From NCBI GenBank assembly GCA_036260415.1, contig DASZZX010000223.1, positions 1-5,948 of the forward strand: a DNA stretch of 5,948 bases, in the 5' to 3' direction. The position numbers were made by a program, and so were the translations under genes. The number at the start of each line of letters is the position of its first letter. Position 1 is the stretch's first letter. Source of the stretch: DASZZX01 sp036260415 (GTDB lineage: Bacteria; Actinomycetota; Nitriliruptoria; Nitriliruptorales; JAHWKO01). The notes under the pieces were generated by a model that had not been told where the DNA came from, made no database searches, and saw only the letters and a program-made list of their open reading frames with translations. Shown here piece after piece: positions 1 through 4,849 of this stretch.

Positions 1-1046
1 AGTTCGACGCGGAGGTCCCCCAGGAGCTCAGGGACGAACTCGAGCAACGGCGCGATTCCGACGCCGTCGTTGTCGAGCGTGCCGGTGTACAGCCCACCCT
101 CGAAGCCGCCGTCGAGCGTCGCCTTCACCGTTTCGAGGACGGCGTGCTCCACGTTCTTCATCACGCTGGTCAGGAAGACCTCGCAGAACTGCACCGCGGT
201 CTCGCAGCCGTCCGTGACGATCCAGATCGCCGACACCTCCTCACCCGACTCCTCCACCGCCGCGGCCGCGCCCAGACCTGCCGGTCCCGCCACCGGCAGG
301 ATGATGTCCGCGCCGCCTTCCAGCAGGGCCTCGGTGATGCCGCGGGCGGCGTCGCTGTCCTCCAGGTCGCCGGAGAACAACCCCGAGTCGGGGTCGGCAG
401 GATCCCAGCCGAGGACCTGCACATCCGTGTGCTTCTCGCGGTTGTGGTGCTGCACCCCGGCGTGGAAGCCGTCCATGAACTGGGTCACCGTCGGGATCTT
501 CGAGCCTCCGAACGTGCCGACCTTGTGGGTCTTGCTCATCCCCGCCGCCAGGTACCCGGCCAGGAACGCGGCCTGGTCGGTCGCGAACGTCAACTCCCTG
601 ACGTTGTCGTAGGTGACGTCCTCGCCGTCAGCGCCGCGGAAGTCGACGTCGACGATCGCGAACGCCTGGTCGGGGTGCCCCCGCGCGGCGTCCGCGGTCG
701 CCACCTCGAGGGCGGAACCGACCGTGACGATGATGTCGCAGCCCCGCTCGACGGAGGCACTGATGTTGTGCTGGTAGTCCGACTCGGTCTGCGACTCACT
801 GACCTCGACCTCAACGCCCAGTTCGCGTTCGGCGCGCTCGAGCCCCGCGAACGCGCTCTGGTTGAACGACCGGTCGTCGACCCCCCCGCTGGCGGTCACC
901 TGGCAGGCGAGGAAGTCGGTGGGCCGTCCGCTGCCGGCGGTACCGGCTGGGGTGGGAGCGGACGTCTCCAGCGGGGCCTGGGCGCAGCCGACCCCTGCGA
1001 CCACGATGGCGAGCACGGCGGGCAGGGCACGGACGGGCACGCGCAT
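1..1046 (-). CDS. BMP/PnrA-family ABC transporter substrate-binding lipoprotein (3' end cut by window)
   Basis: Likely an extracytoplasmic lipoprotein that captures a nucleoside (the usual ligand of the BMP/Med/PnrA family) and delivers it to an ABC importer. I translated 348 residues from ATG 1046 with no stop before the left edge; family members are usually about 330-370 residues, so only a short C-terminal tail is missing. Residues 1-21 form a lipoprotein signal: two Arg, a hydrophobic stretch, then Ala-Gly-Val-Gly-Cys with Cys21 as lipidation site. Family hallmarks follow: GGVDDRSFNQSAFAGL (54-69), TFATDQAAFLAGYLA (153-167), KVGTFGGSKIPTVTQF (175-190) with GFHAGV, and ADIILPVAGPAGLGAA (246-261). 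The start is set by GGAG five bases upstream. Cys281 and Cys288 lie close together near the ligand-binding region and could form a disulfide. Permease and ATPase genes would be expected beyond the left edge. Family assignment is firm; the ligand is inferred. Confidence 0.93.
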   Translation of the reverse strand, partial: MRVPVRALPAVLAIVVAGVGCAQAPLETSAPTPAGTAGSGRPTDFLACQVTASGGVDDRSFNQSAFAGLERAERELGVEVEVSESQTESDYQHNISASVERGCDIIVTVGSALEVATADAARGHPDQAFAIVDVDFRGADGEDVTYDNVRELTFATDQAAFLAGYLAAGMSKTHKVGTFGGSKIPTVTQFMDGFHAGVQHHNREKHTDVQVLGWDPADPDSGLFSGDLEDSDAARGITEALLEGGADIILPVAGPAGLGAAAAVEESGEEVSAIWIVTDGCETAVQFCEVFLTSVMKNVEHAVLETVKATLDGGFEGGLYTGTLDNDGVGIAPLLEFVPELLGDLRVE

Positions 1047-1157
1047 GGGAGCTCCGTTCGACCCAGGGCCGCCGTGTCGACGCCCGCTCGGAGGCTAGCG
1101 ACCACGTGCACGGTCCCACATGGCCGCGCCAGCGACAGCCCCGGGCGCACGCGCAGG

Positions 1158-2582
1158 TCAGGCCTCCTCCGACCCTGCGGCGTCCAGCAGCTCAGGAGCC
1201 GTTCGTAGCCACACGAAGCCGGCCATCCCCGCCAGGATTGAGGACGCGAAGATGCCGATCTTGGCGCTGTCGGTGAGCTCCGGCTGCTCGAACGACAATG
1301 CGGTCACGAACAGCGCGACGGTGAAACCGATCCCGGCGAGCATCGCCATGCCGATGACGTGTCGCCACGTGGCCTGTGACGGCAGCCCAGCAAGGCCCGC
1401 GCGGATCGCGAGCCATGTCGCGCCGGTGACACCGACGAACTTGCCCACGAGCAGTCCGAGGAAGACGCCGAGCAGCACGGGGTCGTCCAGCGCCCCGCTC
1501 AGCGCATCGCCCGAGATGCGCACGCCCGCGTTGGCGAACGCGAACACCGGGACGACCAGAAAGCTGCTCCACGGAGCCAACTTGTGCTCGAGCCGCTCCA
1601 GCGGCGCGACCGACTCACGGCTCAGACGGTTGATGTCACGCAGCAGGACGTTGATGCGCTCGATCGTGCGCGGGTCCTCGTCCTGCAACGGATCCCCCGC
1701 GTACTCCTCGATCCGCGCCACCAGGACGCGTGCGCTGGGGGCGAGGGCGTCGGCTCGGTAGAAGGCCTGGGTCGGCGTGAGCAGACCCAGGGTGACACCC
1801 GCGAGGGTCGCGTGCACGCCGGACTCGAGCAGCGCCAGCCAGACCCACGACCCCACGAACAGGTAGAGAGCTGTCGTGCGGACCTCCAGCCGCTGCATGC
1901 CGACCACGACAGCCAGGCCGGCGACCGCAGCGAGCAGCCAGGTCAGCGCGAGATCCTCCGTGTAGAACAGCGCGATGACGAGGATGGCGCCGATGTCGTC
2001 CGCCACCGCCAGCGTCAGCAGGAACAGCTTTGCGGCGATCGGGACCCGGGTTCCCACCAGGGAGACGACCCCCACCGCGAACGCGATGTCGGTGGCCATC
2101 GGGATGCCCCAGCCCCGCGCGGCCTCCGTCCCGGCGTTGAAGGCGAGGTAGATCAGCGCCGGGACGACCATGCCGCCGACGGCGGCGATGATCGGCAGAG
2201 CCGCCGCGCGGCGGTCCGTCAGCTCGCCCGTGACCAGCTCGCGCTTGATCTCGAGACCGATGACGAAGAAGAACAGGACCATCAGCGCGTCGTTGACCCA
2301 CTCCTGCAACGTGTGCTCCAGGAGCAGGACGCCGGCGAGGTCGATCGTCAGCGGGGTCTCCCACAGCCGCGTGTAGCCGTCGCCATAGGGTGAGTTGGCC
2401 CAGGCCACCGCGGCGACGGCGGCCAGCAGCATGACCACCCCACCGGAGGCCTCCGTACGCATGTAGGCGAGCACGGGCTGGATGAAGCGCTCCGGCACGA
2501 AACGGTCGGATTCGGCCCACGCCGGACGGATCTCGTGCGGGCGACGGAGACGTCCGAACCTGTCGGGCCGCGATCTAGCCAT
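1158..2582 (-). CDS. nhaA: Na+/H+ antiporter NhaA
   Basis: Inner-membrane antiporter exchanging protons for Na+ (or Li+), used for sodium and pH homeostasis. Numbered from ATG 2582 (474 residues): the protein is highly hydrophobic after a charged N-terminus, FFFVIGLEIKREL (104-116) carries the two Glu of the E. coli E78/E82 region, ATDIAFA (163-169) contains the D133 equivalent, AVADDIGA (193-200) contains the Asp pair equivalent to D163/D164, FAFANAGV (347-354) and GLLVGK (376-381) give the Lys equivalent to K300. A hydrophilic loop of about 65 residues (around 273-337) is longer than in the 388-residue E. coli protein, as is common in actinobacterial NhaA. Start is ambiguous: ATG 2582 has AGGAGG 11 bases upstream, whereas GTG 2630 overlaps the preceding stop as GTGA and adds 16 residues but lacks a good ribosome-binding site. 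No thioredoxin-like C-terminal fusion is present. All key residues are intact. Confidence 0.96.
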   Translation of the reverse strand: MARSRPDRFGRLRRPHEIRPAWAESDRFVPERFIQPVLAYMRTEASGGVVMLLAAVAAVAWANSPYGDGYTRLWETPLTIDLAGVLLLEHTLQEWVNDALMVLFFFVIGLEIKRELVTGELTDRRAAALPIIAAVGGMVVPALIYLAFNAGTEAARGWGIPMATDIAFAVGVVSLVGTRVPIAAKLFLLTLAVADDIGAILVIALFYTEDLALTWLLAAVAGLAVVVGMQRLEVRTTALYLFVGSWVWLALLESGVHATLAGVTLGLLTPTQAFYRADALAPSARVLVARIEEYAGDPLQDEDPRTIERINVLLRDINRLSRESVAPLERLEHKLAPWSSFLVVPVFAFANAGVRISGDALSGALDDPVLLGVFLGLLVGKFVGVTGATWLAIRAGLAGLPSQATWRHVIGMAMLAGIGFTVALFVTALSFEQPELTDSAKIGIFASSILAGMAGFVWLRTAPELLDAAGSEEA

Positions 2583-2626
2583 GCCGGCTCGGTCCTCCTG
2601 GGACCCGGGAGCGGTCGCCCCGCTGC

Positions 2627-3139
2627 TCACACCAGGTAGCGGATCTCACCGTCCGAGGCGCGCAGCACCGCCAGCACGGCGTCGTGCAGCTTGCGGTGGA
2701 GCGTTCGGAACCGCACCGCCTCCACGTCCTCCTCCCGAGGGTCGCTGGGCACGTCGCCGGCTTGGTCGGCACCGTCCGGCTCCACGGTCAGCTCGAACAG
2801 CTCCGCGTCCCAGTCCGCGCTCGCCGCCGCGACCTTGAGCCGCATCGACGGGGCTTGCAGCAGGGCGCGGTCGAGGTCCTGCACGATCGCGACCACCACG
2901 TCGGTGCTGGTCCTCACTCCCGGGGTCGAGAGCAGGTGAAGAGCCTGCAGCTTGCGCATCGCCATCGCGGCGATCAGTTGGGGATCCCCCAGCTCCGCCA
3001 CGGCCGAGTCCACCTCCCTGAGGTTGATCGTGACCCGCCCCGGCACGTCGAACCAGTCCCGCAGGGTGGCGAAGAGCTCTGCGGTGACGTCGTGCAGCGC
3101 CAACAGCTCGTCGGGTTTGGGGATCGTGTCCACCCGCAC
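2627..3139 (-). CDS. Protein of unknown function, cytoplasmic, 170 residues, upstream of nhaA
   Basis: I do not recognise the family. The product has no signal peptide or membrane segment and reads as a mixed, soluble, acidic protein: residues 1-60 include DELLALHDVTAELFATLRDW and a VTINLREVDSAVAEL stretch, 60-75 is a likely amphipathic helix (IAAMAMRKLQALHLL), and after an acidic low-complexity segment (about 123-140, rich in Asp, Glu, Pro) the C-terminus has a helix-like RTLHRKLHDAVLAVLRA and ends in EIRYLV. It begins 29 bases after the secreted-protein gene and its TGA overlaps a possible nhaA GTG by GTGA, so it is probably co-transcribed and perhaps translationally coupled with nhaA. The GTG start at 3139 has no clear ribosome-binding site; GTG 3133 is an alternative two codons in. 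Strong GC bias at third positions and tight packing support a real gene. Any role in ion homeostasis is only inferred from position. Confidence 0.75.
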   Translation of the reverse strand: MRVDTIPKPDELLALHDVTAELFATLRDWFDVPGRVTINLREVDSAVAELGDPQLIAAMAMRKLQALHLLSTPGVRTSTDVVVAIVQDLDRALLQAPSMRLKVAAASADWDAELFELTVEPDGADQAGDVPSDPREEDVEAVRFRTLHRKLHDAVLAVLRASDGEIRYLV

Positions 3140-3168
3140 GACGCTACCAGCGGGCCACCGGCCCTCCG

Positions 3169-4179
3169 TCAGGCGCCGGGTGCGACCAGGCGGACATCGT
3201 TGCCGTTGTCCGGGTCGGGGCAGTCGGCGATCGGCAGGTCCGGCAGCTCACCCTCCGGCTGCGGCAAGTCGACGTGTGGTCCCTCGGGCCTCTGCTCCGC
3301 ATAGTCGTCCCAGTCGACGCACAGGTAGCGCGTCACCCGGCCGGGCTCCTCGCCGGTGAAACGCGGCTCGAACCGCACGGCGGGCACCAGTCGTTCGGTC
3401 GCGGGCAGCGACAATGCGTCGCGGACGTCGTCCGCTTCCCCCTGCCCGGTCTGCTGGACCTGGTTGAAGCGGGCCTGGAAGAGGGTCCGTTCGGTCCCCG
3501 CCGCCTCGGCGTCCTGCAGGACCGTGTAGCCGTCGTGGAAGCCAGCCAGGGCCTCGAGCAGGAGCACCATGCCCACCTCGGCCTGCCCGCGCGGTTCGTC
3601 CGCTGCTTGCGCGGGCTCGGGCTGCGGCGCCTCCGTCGCGGCCGGGATCGCAGCGACGGCCAGACCGGCCTCCTCGTACACCGCGAGGTAGCGGTACCCC
3701 TGCAGCATCGTCCGGTAGGCGCTGGCGACCGTCTCCACGGCGTCGGCCGTCCCGGTCTCCTGGACGGTGGCGGCGGCGACCAGGGCGCGCAGGTCCGCGT
3801 CGACGTCCTCGAGCAGCACCCGTGCGCCGACGAAGTCGCCCGACACCGTGCCCCACGTGCGCTCGGGCGACACGCTGACGTCGGGCAGGAGGGCGATCCC
3901 CGCCACCTGCTCCTCGATCGCGACGAGTTCGGCGATCAGGTCCCCTTCGGTGGCGGTCTCCGGCTGCGCCGAGTGCGCCGCTGCGCCGGCCACGGCCCCG
4001 GCCGCCGTCAGCAGTGTGGCCGCGGCCAGCGCCGGCATCCGCCCCCGCCGGCGCGGCCGCTGGTCACGCGCGCGCATCCGCCCCGCCGCCGCGAGCGCCC
4101 ACATCGGCCCCTGCCGGCGCGGCCGCGGCTGACGCGTACGCGTGCGCCCCGCCTCCACTTCGAGGAGGCCGGTGATCAT
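3169..4179 (-). CDS. Exported protein of unknown function with duplicated N-terminal leader
   Basis: A 336-residue protein with no family I can name. The first ~47 residues are very Arg-rich, followed by a hydrophobic segment MPALAAATLLTAAGAVAGAA (about 48-67) and then HSAQPE, which looks like a long-n-region signal peptide or a membrane anchor. The remainder is acidic and mostly helical in appearance (AIEEQVAGIALL, DADLRALVAAATVQ, AVETVASAYRTML), interrupted by a Pro/Glu/Ala linker near 185-205, and has two cysteines only, RYLCVDW and IADCPDP, possibly a disulfide outside the cytoplasm. ATG 4179 is chosen because GGAGGGAG sits five bases upstream; a TTG directly before it is less likely. Within the leader, two 22-residue units (about 12-33 and 34-55) are recognisably duplicated. 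First gene of the minus-strand unit that leads into nhaA. No Tat motif with the expected twin-Arg plus Phe/Leu context was found. Confidence 0.75.
   Translation of the reverse strand: MITGLLEVEAGRTRTRQPRPRRQGPMWALAAAGRMRARDQRPRRRGRMPALAAATLLTAAGAVAGAAAHSAQPETATEGDLIAELVAIEEQVAGIALLPDVSVSPERTWGTVSGDFVGARVLLEDVDADLRALVAAATVQETGTADAVETVASAYRTMLQGYRYLAVYEEAGLAVAAIPAATEAPQPEPAQAADEPRGQAEVGMVLLLEALAGFHDGYTVLQDAEAAGTERTLFQARFNQVQQTGQGEADDVRDALSLPATERLVPAVRFEPRFTGEEPGRVTRYLCVDWDDYAEQRPEGPHVDLPQPEGELPDLPIADCPDPDNGNDVRLVAPGA
4026..4145 (-). repeat. Degenerate 66-bp tandem duplication inside the secreted-protein gene
   Basis: The 14-base core GCCGGCGCGGCCGC occurs at 4047-4060 and again at 4113-4126, exactly 66 bases apart, with matching flanks. 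In protein this gives two adjacent 22-residue units sharing 14 of 22 positions by my count: Arg at alternating positions, then RPRR, Gly, Met, and ALAAA. The spacing is a multiple of three, so frame is kept. Outer limits are approximate. Confidence 0.7.
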
Positions 4180-4182
4180 CAA

Positions 4183-4190
4183 CGCTCCCT
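4183..4190 (-). promoter_or_regulatory. Ribosome-binding site of the secreted-protein gene
   Basis: On the minus strand GGAGGGAG ends five bases before ATG 4179 (its first bases extend slightly past this interval). It decides the ATG over the adjacent TTG and over internal Met codons nearer the hydrophobic segment. Confidence 0.55.
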
Positions 4191-4347
4191 CCGACGCGCG
4201 GCCGGACTCACGCCATCGCCCCTACCCCGGCGCAACAGTAGACGACGGCAACCACTGCGGTGCGTTGTCGTCACGCGGACGGGCGACCTTGAGCCTGCGA
4301 CGGCGCGCCGGTCGGAGCATCCCCGCGACCGGAGGCACACGATGGCG

Positions 4348-4367
4348 GCGACCGTCCGGACGGTCGC
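4348..4367. promoter_or_regulatory. Perfect 20-bp palindrome, candidate operator
   Basis: The half-site GCGACCGTCC is followed directly by its exact reverse complement with no spacer; the symmetry breaks at the next base on each side. It lies in the divergent region, 71 bases before the XRE start at 4438 and about 170 bases before the secreted-protein start. A gapless palindrome of this length suits a dimeric repressor operator better than a transcription terminator, because it leaves no loop and has no T-run. Autoregulation by the neighbouring XRE protein is a guess from proximity. If the longer XRE start at 4342 is used, the palindrome falls inside its coding region. Confidence 0.45.
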
Positions 4368-4377
4368 GCTCACGGCT

Positions 4378-4415
4378 GGTCGTGACAGGCTCGGTGCGCT
4401 GACGACCGCCGAGCC
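4378..4415. repeat. Interleaved inverted repeats in the XRE leader
   Basis: Two pairs of arms overlap: GGTCGT (4378-4383) with ACGACC (4402-4407), and GGCTCGG (4388-4394) with CCGAGCC (4409-4415). The pairs interleave, so in RNA they would either exclude each other or form a pseudoknot. Short inverted repeats are frequent by chance in DNA this GC-rich. Confidence 0.3.
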
Positions 4416-4426
4416 ATTCGCGTGGA

Positions 4427-4432
4427 GGGAGG
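4427..4432 (+). promoter_or_regulatory. Ribosome-binding site of the XRE gene
   Basis: A purine-rich run (GGAGGGAGGA) ends a few bases before ATG 4438 and supports this start over the one at 4342, although the latter also has GGAGG at 4331-4335. Coordinates mark the centre of the run. Confidence 0.5.
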
Positions 4433-4437
4433 AACCC

Positions 4438-4656
4438 ATGCCCACCATCGGGGAACTCGTCCGCCAGGCCAGGCAGGACAAGGACATGACGCGCGAGGCG
4501 CTGGCCGACAACGTCGGGATCGAACGTTCGCGCATCTCCGCCATCGAGCAGGACGAGGAGACACCCACACCCGACCAGGTCGGCGAGATCGAGCGCGCGT
4601 TGGGCCTGGCGCGCGGCAAGATCCTCGAGCAGGCCGGCATCGTCGAAGGTCCCTGA
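4438..4656 (+). CDS. XRE-family helix-turn-helix transcriptional regulator
   Basis: A 72-residue single-domain DNA-binding protein of the Cro/C1 (HTH_3) type. The five-helix pattern is visible: IGELVRQARQDKDM (helix 1, about 4-17), TREALADNVGI (helix 2, 18-28) with the conserved Ala-Leu-Ala, ERSRISAIEQDE (recognition helix, 29-40), then TPDQVGEIERALGL (44-57) and GKILEQAGI (60-68). There is no sensor or dimerisation domain beyond this, so it probably acts as a small dimeric repressor or as a partner of another protein. ATG 4438 has GGAGG with a five-base gap and places the fold at the very N-terminus, as usual. A second in-frame ATG at 4342, with GGAGG six bases upstream, would add 32 residues with no recognisable fold. 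The gene is divergent from the secreted-protein gene and convergent with ahcY. Its target is unknown; the palindrome at 4348-4367 is a candidate. Confidence 0.88.
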   Translation: MPTIGELVRQARQDKDMTREALADNVGIERSRISAIEQDEETPTPDQVGEIERALGLARGKILEQAGIVEGP

Positions 4657-4681
4657 CCTCCCCACGGCTGGCGTGACGGCC

Positions 4682-4760
4682 GTCGCCGTGCCGGGTCGCC
4701 GCGCGCGCCCGTCCGTCGCCGTGCCGGGTCGCCGCGCGCGCCCGTCCGTGGCCGTGGGTT
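4682..4760. repeat. 33-bp tandem repeat, two identical copies plus a partial third
   Basis: Copy 1 (4682-4714) and copy 2 (4715-4747) are identical over all 33 bases and begin GTCGCCGTGCCGGG; a third copy starts at 4748 (GTGGCCGTG) and decays after about ten bases. Each unit contains an alternating CGCGCGCG tract. The repeat sits in the noncoding spacer between two convergent genes. Because 33 is divisible by three it creates spurious 11-residue repeats in open frames on both strands. Perfect identity suggests a recent duplication. Confidence 0.9.
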
Positions 4761-4804
4761 GCACGCACCCGCCCGGTCGCGGTGCGGGCACGGGCCCCCA
4801 CGGC
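4751..4804. terminator. Possible bidirectional terminator hairpin in the convergent spacer
   Basis: GCCGTGGG (4751-4758) pairs with CCCACGGC (4797-4804), and an inner pair CGCACC (4764-4769) with GGTGCG (4781-4786) would fold inside it. The structure lies between the ends of the XRE gene and ahcY, where termination from both sides is expected. There is no T-run, so it is not a classical intrinsic terminator; high-GC bacteria often lack one. Confidence 0.3.
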
Positions 4805-4827
4805 GGCGGCCAGGCCTGCAGAGCCGT

Positions 4828-4846
4828 GGCCGCGCCCTCGACGGCC
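4828..4846 (-). terminator. Small hairpin directly after ahcY
   Basis: GGCCG (4828-4832) and CGGCC (4842-4846) form a five-base stem starting four bases past the ahcY stop codon. It lacks a T-run and is short, so this is a weak call. Confidence 0.2.
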
Positions 4847-4849
4847 CTG

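Noticed and set aside
1047..1157. Promoter or riboswitch before the BMP gene
   Set aside because: A TAGCCT hexamer on the minus strand at 1092-1097 resembles a -10 element, but no matching -35 element and no recognisable riboswitch fold was found, so it is not listed as a feature.
144..1208. 354-residue plus-strand open frame opposite the BMP gene
   Set aside because: It has no recognisable domain, is rich in Arg, Gly and Val as expected of an antisense shadow in GC-rich DNA, and lies opposite a clearly assigned gene.
4235..4240. -10-like TACTGT on the minus strand, 56 bases before the secreted-protein gene
   Set aside because: No acceptable -35 hexamer at 16-18 bases upstream; one degenerate hexamer is not enough for a promoter call.
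3274..4437. Upstream continuation of the XRE reading frame to 3274 (460 residues in total)
   Set aside because: The frame is open only because stop codons are rare at this GC content; it runs antisense through the secreted-protein gene and has good ribosome-binding sites only at 4342 and 4438.
4682..4760. CRISPR array
   Set aside because: The 33-base units are directly adjacent with no unique spacers and no cas genes are present.
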